The notes under the pieces are model-generated. The model made no database searches. It had not been told where the DNA came from and worked only from the letters and a program-made list of their open reading frames with translations. Made by a program: the position numbers and the translations under genes. A stretch of DNA of 64,000 bases from NCBI GenBank assembly GCA_022495005.1, contig JAGYXB010001414.1, forward strand, positions 1,922,001 to 1,986,000, in the 5' to 3' direction. Positions 38,931 to 51,409 of the stretch are shown here, in pieces. How positions within the stretch are numbered: position 1 is the stretch's first letter; the number at the start of each line of letters is the position of its first letter. This stretch comes from Rhyacophila brunnea (lineage: Eukaryota > Arthropoda > Insecta > Trichoptera > Rhyacophilidae).

Positions 38931-40100
38931 ATTGGCATTAATTTATTTTAGTAATTTTGTGTTGAATGAGTATCGAAATAATTTATTTATAAATTAGAAT
39001 GCAGTGTGACAAAAAAATATGTGTAAAATACGTTCTAATATCAGATGCCAACTAACACATCTAATAAAATAATAGAGTTGTTTATTTTAAAGAACGTACA
39101 TAATCAATATAAAAAAATGTGAAAAATGTATACTACGCATTTCCCTAAACTAAAGAAAAACTTTTACATAATAAATTTTACGATTTTGGCATAGCGTCTG
39201 ATATACAAATTGTAAAATATGATCTCGATGTAAAGTCTACATATAAGAAAACGAGGAAAATTTCTTTTCTTTGTTGTTGATGTTTTTTTCCCTTCAGTGT
39301 CGGTCGGCGTAATCTCGCTATAGGTCAAATTCAGATGGGAAATAAGAAAAAACACATACATAACGGGTCTAGGATTTACGAATAAAAATTGATGTATCTA
39401 GAATTTGTGATTTATTAAGACGTCCATAAAAGAGGCAAGATAAATTATCTTATGTGTACGTTGATAAACTACCATGAATTCTGATTATAGTGTAGCATTT
39501 GGCATTGAATATTATTAAAGAAATATAATCAATGAATTATTATAAATATTAAAATTGTATTAAAAAAAACACACACTCAATATAATATACGTTTTATTAT
39601 AATTATAAAAGTTATGTAAAAAAATAACAGAAACAAAGAAAAAAACGTATTCAGTAAGTAAGAAATATTTACGCAGAAATTGTTTTGATTTTCTTTTGGG
39701 AAAAAAATATAATAAACGAAATGTGGACTCTCAAGTAAAAACAAGACAAGAGATTAGTAAAAAAAAATCTTGTTTTGCAAACAAAGAAAACGAAAATAAT
39801 ACGATATGTTTTTAGATGTGTGTATATTCCGGAAACTTTCTTATAATACATGTCGTCTCATTATTTGTAGCGTATTCTGATTTCACAAAAAACATTATCC
39901 ATAAAATAAAACGAAGCAACATGATATAAATTATTTAGACCAAAAAATTCAGCAATTGACCATAGAAATTACATTAATATTGACAAAAAATCAATACTTT
40001 CCAGTGCCTCGGTAATTCCTTTGTGCTTATAAATATTGACAATTTAACGCCATTGTACGTAAGTTGGTAGATAATTAATTATTTATATAGGTAGTAAGAG
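38931..40100. other. AT-rich stretch, unassigned
   Basis: Nothing supported; long A- and T-runs. Confidence 0.5.
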
Positions 40101-40240
40101 ATTCTGGTAGTCCAATAAGTAAGGCACTTGCTTTTCATACTGGGGGCTCTCTTTTCGATTTCCGGCGAGGTCACAATAGGTCACTCCGTGTGATTATTTC
40201 AGATTTAGGGGTTTTGTGATTATTTCACTAATATTTAATA
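40101..40240 (+). mobile_element. SINE family C
   Basis: Head GGTAGTCCAATAAGTAAGGC, degenerate B-box TTTTCGATTTCCGG, then CGAGGTCACAATAGGTCAC and GTGATTATTTCACTA. It matches the copies at 55376 and 42745 in order. Confidence 0.6.
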
Positions 40241-41080
40241 CAATTATAATATGCCCTTGTGGCATACTGTAGCTTAAAAATGTTATTTTATATACTTATT
40301 TTACTCTCTGTAAAATTTTAAATTGCATACGACATGAAGATGCTGAAAGGTGAACATCGATTTAGATGGAATAGCACATTAATTTCGATTCCCGATATGT
40401 ATATTTTACTTATTATTTTACATCTTTAAGTAATACTGTACATTCGTGGATTCGCGATATGTTAATATTACACTGTAATCATCTGTCAAATTACTGTGAG
40501 AATATCCTATCATTTGTTTTCTTTCATGGTCCGATTAAAATAAACGATTTCTTTATTTGCGTGTCAGATTATTTTAAATGTTTAGGATTTACGTTTACGT
40601 GTAGTTTTATTCCTTTTTAATACGTCTTCTACCTGTCTTACTCTCTTCTATACATTTAAGTAGATATATAGATAAATTAAGATATACGTTGTAATACATA
40701 CTACATTTATTTTTCGTGACCTATCTCTTGTTTTGATAATGCAAGAATGAATCTGAATAGATTTTTTTATAAATCTACCCATAGTAGTCATTACAACTAA
40801 AACTCTTGACTTAATGTGTTATGTTCCATTTCAAGTTAGCGTTAAAAAACATAAAGTTTTGGTAAAATAATTTAAAAACATACGGAGAAGATGAAAGAAT
40901 AATAAAAAGCATACAATAATAATAATATGAAAGGAATTTGATATCTTGTGTATTTGAAGCTTATTCACCCATTTATGTCATAAATACCCTATATTTACCA
41001 TGTTTTAACAATACAAGTAATGGTCAATAAAGCAAGTACCTAAATAGATATAAATTTAATATTATTTACAAAAAATAATT
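40241..41080. other. AT-rich stretch, unassigned
   Basis: Nothing supported. Confidence 0.5.
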
Positions 41081-41089
41081 TGTCATCTC

Positions 41090-41300
41090 AGCAGTAAATA
41101 AAAAAACGTCCATTCTAAACCAGAGCTATGCGCTGACTGCCAAGATATTGGGGTGGCTGTAACTTGACCTATATCCGACGTAGCGCATGCGCCGTCATAG
41201 AATTTTCTGGAAAATGACGGTTCAGGAAGTGTGGTCCGGAAGCTTTTGGGGTTTCCTTGTTTTGTTACACGGACGGTATAATAGCACACGTACAACATTT
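41090..41300. promoter_or_regulatory. Candidate TATA-less promoter-like island (NRF1 and ETS-like motifs)
   Basis: The palindrome GCGCATGCGC (41183-41192) is the consensus NRF1/Ewg site. It is followed by a foldback CCGTCAT... ATGACGG (41192-41220), then AGGAAGTG and CCGGAAG words of ETS type (41226-41240). CpG density is above the flanks. Such clusters occur at housekeeping promoters. No adjacent exon is recognisable, so a GC-richer repeat fragment is an equal alternative. Confidence 0.3.
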
Positions 41301-42740
41301 AATGAAGATAATGTAGTATTTTAATATAAATAGTAATGTATGATATTATTAATATGCCATTTATAGAGAGTGTTTAGATATTATAAACTTATAGCGCCTG
41401 TAGTAACTGGCATAAATAATGTATAAATTTAACTATCGCAATAATAACTGTTTACACGTAACAGTTCTGACTCACTCGCCAATCTCGTTTTTCAAGCGTA
41501 AGCGAGACACATTGTTATCATTGTATGGTGATATTTGACTAGTTATGGTAGTAAACGTTAAAAATGCTCCGCGCGGTGTAGATCATTTTTTTCTGGCCAC
41601 TATCGTTTTACGCCATGCAAGTTCCAACTATTGCGTGAAATTTCAGAAGTTTTTGAACTTTTTTTATTCGTGTATGCAATTTTTAAACTTGCACAATACA
41701 AACAGGGTATTAATATAATGAAATTCCTCGTAGAAACGAGCAGGCATGGCAAGAATTATTTAAGTAGCTGAATAGTATCTTTACAGGTGATATCTAATTG
41801 AATTTAGAGCGCAGTATTCAACCAATGTGTGCGATCAGTGAAATATAATCTTAATTTAAGATAACTCCAAAAACTATAATATATGGCGCAACTTGGTATG
41901 GAAAGGTGTAAGTTAAGTGTAATGAGAAAATACCTAAAAATCAACGAATAAGGGGATGTATAGACGATGTGATAAAAGTGACAAAGCTGATGAAATAACA
42001 ATGAGTCAGACATGCTGCTTAGCAAGTGGACAACCTTTGGATACATGTAAGTGAACAGTTGTACTAAGCTCGCTGGATCGACGAACTCGCCAAGTTTGTC
42101 AGATAGAGATGGAAACGAGAATAGGGACTGAAAAGAATAGAAAAAGTTGAAGAAGGCATTTATTCACCGATAGATCAATCTTAGCTGAAGACTATATTGT
42201 TAAAATAGAATTATAAATAATATTGTTTCAACATTTCATGTGTCATATAATTTGATTTCTTTTTTAAAGATAGAAAAATAAAAAATAAATTTTGAGAGTC
42301 ACTGTCGCAGAACATTGTATCATTGTAGAGGTTCGATGGATGAGATTGAACCGCTGGCGTAGCCCGTAGACCCGCTACGCCGCTCGAGTACTTTGAAGGC
42401 CATCAAGTTATTACGGACATGAACCGTAGCAGGACAAAGAATCGTAGCGCTCCCTTGATAGTGACCTTTCCTGAAATAATTATTATTGATAGCATTTAGG
42501 CACATCAAAAGTTTGTATAGAAACTAATTAGCTCCATAATTTCAAAGTGTTTAGTTAATTATATACGTATTTTGGAGACATATTTACGAAACAAAATTAA
42601 CTAGCGATTTTTATATTTATCGAGATGACATTTTATGATAGTACTATTTTCAGTAGATATCTTTTAAATCGGAATAATTGTATTAAAATCTTTATTGGAT
42701 CTGCAACATTTTAAGTATATATGTGTGTGTATGTATATAA
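41301..42740. other. AT-rich with a mixed block and a hairpin near 42356
   Basis: A mixed-composition block at 42300-42510 carries GGCGTAGC (42356-42363) and GCTACGCC (42374-42381), an 8-bp stem with a 10-nt loop. The rest is unassigned. Confidence 0.4.
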
Positions 42741-42744
42741 TCAA

Positions 42745-42902
42745 TACAGTACCTAGTGAAGTATAGTAATAGAAGTGAAACATCAATCAAAAACATCAAG
42801 TCTTTTATAAAATCACCTTAATATGTTGTAACCTCATCGCGAATCGAACCCGGAACCCCTTACTGAAAGATCAGCACCTTACACGTCGGACTACGAGGGA
42901 CC
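42745..42902 (-). mobile_element. SINE family C with the best-kept tRNA head
   Basis: On the minus strand: GGTCCCTCGTAGTCCGACGT, GTAAGGTGCTGATC, then CCGGGTTCGATTCGCG (perfect GGTTCGATTC B-box core), then ATGAGGTTACAACATATTAA. The family body TTTCACTTCTATTACTATAC follows. The head looks like tRNA-Lys/Glu, but the acceptor arms do not close, and the body shows it is a SINE. Confidence 0.68.
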
Positions 42903-43630
42903 CCACGAATGTTCTTCTTCTTTGTGTGCCATTTTCCTTATCAGACGTTTGCGATGTATTTGAATTTTTTTTATGTCGCTGTTCAAAACAGGAACGGTGT
43001 GTTGAGTTTTTTGAGATTCTTGAATCAGGACAATTTTCTTTAGCCTCGCATACTGGAAATCTTACCTTCGATAATAATATACGAATATGAAATAATACTA
43101 AATCTGCGGAAGCCATGAATCAAGTTTCGTATTTGTTATTAAATTGAACAATATTTCGTTCAAATATCATCCGTAATTTTATTAGTTGTGTAGTTTTTGA
43201 AAAATATTTTTTTATAGTTTATTAACGTTCTTATATTATTACCAAAATAAAATATATTTTCAAGTAAATTGCTTCACGATTTTTCTTTATTTTCGGACGT
43301 CAATAGAAAAGTAAAACTTCTATGAGGCCAACATCAAGGGTATGCTCCTTAGGGAAAATCTGTTTTCCTCAAAAAGGTTGACACAGCAAAAAGCAATAAC
43401 TGAATTTCTACTTTTATATTCAATAAAACTTATGTTACTTCAAATAGAAAAGATTTTATTTCACAAAACACGCGTCACTTGGAATATAAAGGTGATGCTA
43501 TAAAAATCAATATTCGCTTTGCTGGTTTTCTTCTTTTGGGTGTCAACTAATTAAAAATAATATTGAATGGGTTGAAAATATTAGAATTAAGATAAACATG
43601 TTGTGTCTATTGATTTTAACTAAAAATTTA
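42903..43630. other. AT-rich stretch, unassigned
   Basis: Nothing supported. Confidence 0.5.
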
Positions 43631-43635
43631 TAGTG

Positions 43636-43885
43636 GTTTCATCATCATCAGTCGGGGTCAATCCATTTTGGATGGAGGCCTTCCCGAGCAACCTTGACTC
43701 TTCTTGGTACCTAGTTTTTCGCCGCTACATTTATCAAACTTTATGAGTTTGTCTTTCCAGCAGATTTGAGTCGTCCCTGTGGGCGTTTAGGGCCCATTTG
43801 GTACCACTGTATGATGGCGTTTGTCTAGCGGTTATCCACTCGCCGAGCGATATGTCCAACCTATTGCCATTTCATATGTAACACC
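43636..43885 (-). mobile_element. RTE-like LINE, 3' end with coding C-terminus
   Basis: On the minus strand the frame ends VAREGLHPKWIDPD at stop codon 43648-43650, followed by (GAT)n. Ending in W-I-D-x-D after an E-G/A-F/L block and then a short GAT-type repeat is characteristic of RTE-like and related insect LINEs (recalled, not searched). Upstream (43700-43885) the frame is degraded, though the composition is still coding-like. A 5'-truncated relic. Confidence 0.58.
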
Positions 43886-44057
43886 ATTTCAGTGGTTTAT
43901 AATCAGTAATATCAGTATTTTTAGTAAAAATCTAGATCAATAATAAAATATTAAATGTTTTTTTTTTTAATTTTTATCCTATCACTTGCTCAGCAACGTT
44001 GATGAGGATTTTCGAAGTCTACCGAACAGGTTTTTGAATAGATTTTTAAACAGAAAA
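43886..44057. other. AT-rich spacer
   Basis: Nothing supported. Confidence 0.5.
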
Positions 44058-44312
44058 GTGGTGATTAGCTACTCACTATCAAATCCATAAATTGGCCTAT
44101 ACTGGCATGGATACCGGGTTCAAATCCTGGGTCTGGCGAAAAATCCAATCGAAACAAAGTCAATCCAAATTATAATTGAAATATGTAGTTTTTCAATGTG
44201 TATTGAGCATGGACATAATAGATTGAGGTAAGTGCCTAACATCCATTTATCGTAAAAAAATATTTTTAATGCACTCTGAGGAGGTCCATATGATCTTCTT
44301 AGGGATGGATGC
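44058..44312 (+). mobile_element. SINE family A, plus strand
   Basis: A degenerate head is followed by the B-box GGTTCAAATCC (44117-44127), then GGGTCTGGCGAAAAA, TTTTTCAATGTGTATTGAGC, TTGAGGTAAGTGCCTAACAT, CCATTTATCGT and GAGGAGGTCCATATGATCTT. All family blocks are in order. Confidence 0.7.
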
Positions 44313-45886
44313 ACACTCGCATTTAGAAACGACAACATCTAAAGTTTCAGATTACAATTATAGATTAACCATGGGTTCAGAAACGGAAACTAAATCATTA
44401 AATTCCAATTATTGAGTACTTATTGTTATATATAATTAATTGAAAGATCAGTTAAATAAACAATACTTTATGTTGGATATTTATTTAATAGTTATTTTAT
44501 AATACGTTTACCACGTTTATATTATAAAACCTAGATCAGCTACGTTGGGCAACGGTAAAATTATGCTATTTGATATGAAAATGTCGACACCTATTATAGA
44601 ACTTTTTATATAAAAAAAATCACGATAAACTGTTTTTATTTTATACATACATACTACATTAATATAATAATAAACAATTTTATTTTTGCATCATATTAAC
44701 TATTATAAATCGATAATGACAATTAACTACCCTAATTTTCGGTAAAAATGTTTTACAGATTATGAACCATCGTAGCCCATAAACCATAGAGGGAAGTTTT
44801 CAGATTTCATCTTCAGTAGTATTGATATTAGAAATAATAAAGAAATACTGATTCAATATTATTCAATTTCAGATACGTAGTATTAATGAAATAATAATCT
44901 TCAAAATAAGTCAATTTCCCAAATGCAGTAAACTTAAATTTAATTAATGCATCTGGCCGTAGTTCAAGGAACTAATTCTGCATCAGTGACTTAAAGAGAC
45001 TGCTAGATTAGTGTAAAGCTTAGCTTCGTAGCTTCTATCGCCCAGTCTTTGCTTGTAAAATGAAGAAATATTTCACTTGCTTGGCCACGTAAGCGTCTAC
45101 AAGGTGAATACAAAAAAAAAATCAATTCGATCTATATTAATTATTGTGTGTATTATTATATTCAATAGAATTATCATATTAGTATGTATATCGACTCAAG
45201 ACGATGTATTGTTCTGGTAAGAATATCCGAGGACGGACAGATTGACGATATAAATAGAAGTGTTGTCTGTGTATTGTCACATGAGACTTTATGTATTTAT
45301 CGACATCGAATAATGAAAATCAAAAAATTCGTCTACATATAGTTGCTGAAAATAATTCAAATACTATTTTATTAAATAAATAAAACATAATATGTGGCAT
45401 TTATTCCACTTATTCCAATAATCGCCTGATGCACTTCAATGATATATTTAAAGATAAATAATATTTATTGAAGACATGGGTACTAATTTTGCTAAACACA
45501 ATAATATAATTTATTTAAATTAATTGTACAGACAAAATACAACTAAATTAATCTAGTTTCATCGAATGAATAATTAATATATTAGCCTATTGGTAAATAA
45601 CCGAATACAATGCAAGTTTTCAAGAAATGCAAATGAATCAGAACTAAATAGTGTAAATATAATATTATGTAATTAATGTAAACTAACAATATAATATATA
45701 TACCGATAGTAAAAAAAACAAATTATTACCTACTACGTGATGCATGTCTTTATTTATGTTAATTAATACAATATTATTGATAGATGTCATCATTCATGTG
45801 ATTATCTTTATAATAATTAATATATACTGGGAGAAAGCAATGTTTTCCGGATGTACTCAAGTTATTTGATTGTTTCGGACTATTAG

Positions 45887-45888
<2 letters not shown>
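44313..45888. other. AT-rich stretch, unassigned
   Basis: A mixed block near 44945-45110 has no assignable content. Nothing supported. Confidence 0.5.

Positions 45889-45890
<2 letters not shown>

Positions 45891-45920
<30 letters not shown>
45891..45920. repeat. (AT)15 microsatellite
   Basis: Uninterrupted AT dinucleotides directly upstream of SINE family B material. Confidence 0.9.
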
Positions 45921-45926
<6 letters not shown>

Positions 45927-45969
45927 GTGCTATGTGTGTGAAGATATTATTAAATATATTTACAATCAT

Positions 45970-46065
45970 TTCGATTCGGTAAAGTATATTTCTGGTGCGA
46001 ATCCAGTGGTTACGGGTCCGTCGTATTTTTTTAAAAAACAATTTTTTCTAGTAGGTATATAATAT
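45970..46065 (+). mobile_element. SINE family B, with B-box deletion
   Basis: CGGTAAAGTATATTTCTGG, GCGAATCCAGTGGTTA, then a deletion that removes TTCAAGTCC, then CGTCGTATTTTTTT and ATTTTTTCTAGTAGGTATAT. Clearly the same family as 26938 and 31907, without a usable internal promoter. Confidence 0.6.
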
Positions 46066-46984
46066 ATATCTAGGGTATTTTCAAATCATGTATATTCAGT
46101 ATAGAATGTTACATTTTCAAATCTTGTGAATTATTCGTTGGATAAAAAGAAATAGTTTATTATTATTTTAAGTATATATTATTATGTTTAGGTTTTTATG
46201 GATCTGGAAACTTTGGACCTTCACGACTCAAACCAAACTCAACCATATCTTCGGACTTATGACTTCATAGAATGACAACTTAATATTTATTTAATTTTAG
46301 GCCATTTCCTATTTTACCAGTACTTAGACCAAACAAATACCACAAGATAATTTTGTAAAAAAATGATTACTTTATATTTTACTTCATGTACAAAATATAA
46401 TTCGTGTTTTCAACAAAATAATAATAAAATAATTTTTGGAATCAGTTATCGAAGCATGTATTGGTGAATAAAATAATATATTTAATTCAACTGGTAAATG
46501 TTGTAAGTACAGTAGAGTTTATTTACTATACATACTGCTCAAAGAAGTTGGCTTGTTTACAAATGAAGTTGTTTATTATCAAATTATAAAGTAAGTTACT
46601 TTTATATTTATTGTTATAATGTTACGAACTCTGTGTAGATAGGTAGATCTTGTTATTTAAAGGGTCTCATGAGCGAGATGTAGGAAAACAGCCAAAGAAA
46701 AATAGATAACTAGAAGTTGAACGGTGGAAGAATTTTCCGACGCCAACTATAGACAAAGAAAAGTTTTCCGCATTGCGCTGAAGTCAAAGAGATGTTTAAA
46801 GATATCGCCGAACGCTTCAATTTTGATTTTATTAAAAGATTGTTGCCTAGTCACTTGTTCTAGGCAATAATATTTCATTCACAACTATGAAACATACAAT
46901 AATGTTGTGAAAGGTATATACCGCGTATTTCATCTTTAAAAACAGGTTATACTATGACATGTATTTTACTGTGGTAGTAAAATA
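46066..46984. other. AT-rich stretch, unassigned
   Basis: Nothing supported. Confidence 0.5.
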
Positions 46985-47110
46985 AGTAGTATCATCATTT
47001 TATATACGTTAGACCTACTGCTGGATGGACTCCTTTCCACTCATCTCACTCTTTAGTTTTCGGTTGCCACGTATTACCGCTAAACTTTATTACTTTTGAT
47101 GCATGATATT
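46985..47110 (-). mobile_element. Possible LINE relic
   Basis: TATACGTTAGACC then TACTGCTGGATGGACTCCTT and CACTCTTTAG... resemble the antisense of a common insect LINE 3' region (the CCACTGCTGGACATAGGCC block), at the same spacing. No frame survives. Confidence 0.35.
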
Positions 47111-49430
47111 GCAATCTTTCAACAATGAATGTTTTCATGATACTCATCTAACGCGGTTCTACTATGCACATTTATGTATAGCAAATAGTTATGCCGATGG
47201 AAATTTTGCAAATAACTTCAATATTAGTATTTTTACTCAACATTAGCTACTATCATTTGTCGAGAATTTGGATCCTGCAAATTTATTCACGCGGAGGCAG
47301 GTGCTTTGTTTGCATCAAGGTTGTTCTAAATTTTATTTTTCGGACCTCGGTGATACAATTTTGAGATCCTGGGATATAATCATCCTGGTAAATCCATCTT
47401 TAGGTACATTTGCAGTTAATGCGGCATCCTACTTCAATAAATTATCAGGGGTCAAAATAGACCGGAGCGCAGTTCCGGTTCATGAAATCCATCTTGTTAA
47501 TTAATAAAAATGGTAATTTGATGTAGGTAATGTAACATAAAATATACATGAAATTTAATTCGATAATATTATGTTGATTTTTTCGAAAAACTGTCGAACA
47601 CTCTGGTTCGTAAATTTTTCCATTTTGAGCACTGTAAAATTATTATTTTCTTCTTCTTAATGTCCTCGCCAATACTTAGTAATATCAATTTGGAGTGATG
47701 CGTTGAAAATATACATACCTATCTAATCTTCGATATGTCACTATGTATCTGATTAAGCTGAAGCTGATGCCTCTAAGAGAGATAATTTCTCAGCTGTCAA
47801 AAAGTTGTCGTAGTCTTACGATAAAGGAAAAGGTTGCACGATTAGAAAAATCTTATTTACCATATGATGGCGATATCTTTTTTCGGTGGTTTTATTTTTA
47901 TAACACACTTAATAATGTATAATCTTTAAAAATACATTTTGGATAGGTATATAATATGATGTATCAGTTACTGGTATGTAAATGATTACAAAGAGTCGCA
48001 CGAATTATTTATAATTGATATGACAATTTAAATTAAATATCTAATTATTCTAATTAATTTAATTGAAACTGTAATTTAATAGCTTAATGGTAAAGGATCG
48101 GAGATTACTTCCAAATAATGGAAGAAGGTGTATGATTAGATGATGGCTATTTGTGTAGGAGCAGGGAGAATTTATTATAAAATAGGTGCTTGACAATTTA
48201 ACTTAATAAAGAGGGAGATAATAATAAATATAAAGAACATTATGGTTACAATGAAAAGCTTATTACTATTTTTATAGTTTCCTTTTTCACGGGTTGACGG
48301 GGAATGTCGGCACTATCTGTGAGTTAAACGCCAGGATAAGTCCGATGTGCACTCCTGGTGACCGGCGGAAATGTTTGCTGGCTGTTGCTTACATCTCTCA
48401 TTCCAGAAGGCTTACTGCTGATAGTCTTTCGAGCTTATCCTAATCCTGTCGTAACTTTGACGATCATTTTATATCTTCGCGTGATTTGCTGTTTGAACCA
48501 TGATGGATTAGTCCTTTGCTCTTAACAAAAGCAATAATTTTCTTATAATTAAACTTGATTATGTATTATTCCGATCCAATTTGATGCATTGTAGTTTTCT
48601 GATATAAATGATCAAATTTCTGTATTGCCTAACACTCAGATAAAGATGGTGTGTATCCATTTTCTATTTTACTTATTTGCTTTGGAATAAATAGTAATTA
48701 AAATAACTTCTGAAAGAGACATTATCTTTAAAGATTGTCAATATAATATCAGACAAATTACTGATCAAATACGAATTAAATATTATTTTGAGGATTGAAT
48801 GTGTAAACAAATCTTTAAATGTTAATTTAGTCATAAGAGTGTCTAGCCTAGTTGTGTGTAGAATGTCTAAATAATTAACATAGCGATAAATAATTTTTCC
48901 GAAGAGATGTCATATTAGTTATAAACGACAAAACGAGGTCGCGCCAGTGGACGCGTAACTAATAATAATCTACTGCAGTAAAATACATCACATTTAGCGT
49001 TGCACATGCATAAAACTGCCAGAGCGATGCATTTTCAAACAGGGTGACTAGAATTTTAATTGATGTAAACACAACGAATGTGTCATAAAGAAAACTGCGT
49101 GTTATATCGTTATATTTATAGACGACATACTTTAGAGAAAGTATTAAATTATTGATTGCTATATAATTTTATGATATTAGAAGACGTTAAGGAAGATTTT
49201 TCTCTATACAGATAGATGGAGCGCAAATATATAAAAGTTAAGCTTTTAAATTCCGATAAGTATAGAAAACTTCACAAAATTATCGACCGAATCTGTCAAA
49301 AGCCACAAGCATTTCAATAAAATTTTATTCTCATTTAATTATTCAGTTCCATTGGTTGTTAAATAGGTAGGTTATGCAAAGAGAAAAGTCAATGTATTTT
49401 ATATGAATAGATAGTTTTTATTTTATAATT
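47111..49430. other. AT-rich with mixed blocks, unassigned
   Basis: A plus-strand frame at 47268-47504 (78 codons) has fairly even codon use and ends near an AATAAA (47504), but its sequence is not one I recognise. A GC-richer block at 48290-48490 is also unassigned. Neither is called a gene. Confidence 0.4.
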
Positions 49431-49434
49431 GGGA

Positions 49435-49935
49435 ATACAAAACATATTTGATTAATGTCAGAGCCAAGGTATTGGCATTACGTATTCATTTATAAAACAT
49501 ACGAAACAAAATATATAAAATACAATAGTAACTCAGAGTACGTAGAATACTAATAATAAATACAATAGTTTGGTATAATTTATATAACAACAAGGATAAA
49601 ATAAAAGAAAAAGTACAATATCATAAAAGCAGCATAACAAATTATGAAAATAAGTTGAGTAAGTAGACACCAGAAAAATGATTTATTGCAGTGCTTCAGT
49701 GCCTGGGTGAAAAAGTCAATAGATGAACTATTAGAAAGAGAAAGAATTCTGGATATTGAAGAATAAACAAATAAGTTGGATTATAATATAAATGTGGCTA
49801 TAGCTGCGTGTGAAAGGATATACCATCGACAATTATTATTATTGTACATAAACTGTCGTAGATAGGCAACCAAATACATTGAGTCATAATTATTAAGAAT
49901 GTTTAGGTGAACAATCCCAAAAAATATAACCAGTA
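49435..49935 (-). repeat. Dispersed repeat, possible LINE 3' part
   Basis: The right part (49800-49920) shares TGTGAAAGGATATACCAT and following blocks with 20727-20800. The left part is A-rich like a LINE 3' UTR on the minus strand. Short minus-strand frames are broken. The class is not certain. Confidence 0.3.
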
Positions 49936-51409
49936 TGTCGATGTATATTACAAGAATATAATATTAAAATGGGTCATCAAACATCACGGCTAGAAACACG
50001 AGTTCATATCCGCCAACGGATACAGAAAAAGTCTTATAATATAATTAGCTAAGTATTGAATTGGCGATCTGTCTAACATTCTGTTATTCGATTTTTGTAA
50101 AAAAGTATCTCTATCAAAACCGTTTCACATCCATAACTCAAACACTGTCTTTTTTAGGGAATTGTTGTTAAAAATAAACATATTGGGTTTAAAAAATATA
50201 TAATCTTGCAGTTACACCTATGCTATAATACGCACAGTTCTTTAAGACGTAGGTAAATGCATATTCTGCACATTTAAAATAAACACATATCCGGCTTCCA
50301 ATAGTTGTGTAGTATGTCGAAGTCAAAGCTCGAAAGAGGTGTATATATTATTTAGCACACCTATACTAATTAATAAAATTCGAGTACCTGTGTGTCTACT
50401 CATATCCGTGTGTTAAGTTATAAAATTCAACTATAGAACCAATATTAATGAAACTTGCGTAGCTTATAGACTACATTATTGTTCTATATTAAAAAGTGTT
50501 TCATCTTATTTTGGTAGATACTATAGATTATGATGTCCATATACATACAACATTATTGCTGCTATCAATCTTAAAATTCAAGTATAAATTTCTCTTAGTT
50601 TTAGATATAAATGCAAAAAAACGTCATCGTCGTCGATTTACTTTTCAAGATAATTGACTTTGAACATGTCAATATTTGATATCTCCAAATAAACTTTCGA
50701 ATCTCGATATCTTAAAAGGAATAAAACTTTTTAAAATAAATACATTAAATATAATCATGCACCTGTTAAATATTAATTCTTTTACCTTAAATCTCACTCT
50801 AAAAACCCCGGAAACTTCAGTTCATTAGATACCTAGGTAATATAGTATGTTTGTACAAAAAAATCAAGGAAGCATAATGATTATTGATAAATTTAATATA
50901 GCCACTAGAATTAAATAATAATAACAATACATTAACCTCGTACCATCAAACATGTAACTTGTACGATAAACATCACTGTGACATTTTCTTATTAAATATA
51001 AATAATAAATACTCAGTATCATTTTTAAAGATATTACTAAAACATAATAATAAGTACTTAATAATGATTGTTATGTTTTTGCATTACTGTAGTTCTTGCT
51101 ACGCTGGTATGTTGTAGTGTAAATATATCCCATTGGCATAGACCTAGACGAGTGCTTATGAAATAGCCACAGTCTATCAATGCATTCTTGTTTGCAATAG
51201 AAATATAAAGGTCAAATACTAAATTCAATCTATGTTTGAACTTAATGTAGGTAATGAAAATTTCATCGAGGAGTGAACAATTGTAATTCGAGCAAAGTCG
51301 TTGAGGACCATTTTACGCATGGAGCACACGCGGATTAATTTACAAGAATATACTGGAATATTGAAAAAAATAGAAAAATTATTATATAATGGAATATCCT
51401 TCGTGACGA
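49936..51409. other. AT-rich stretch, unassigned
   Basis: Nothing supported. Confidence 0.5.

Noticed and set aside
41083..41298. A 71-codon minus-strand frame across the NRF1-containing island
   Set aside because: The island looks regulatory or repeat-like. The frame has no motif and its start is in AT-rich DNA.
42835..42902. Possible tRNA gene on the minus strand
   Set aside because: A- and B-boxes are present, but the acceptor stem does not pair, and the family-C body follows, so it is a SINE.
43640..43650. (ATC)n as a simple microsatellite
   Set aside because: It directly follows the stop codon of a LINE C-terminus on the minus strand, so it is better explained as the LINE tail.
47268..47504. 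A 78-codon frame ending near AATAAA
   Set aside because: Codon texture is fair, but I see no motif, no splice partner and no promoter. Kept only as a note within the surrounding stretch.
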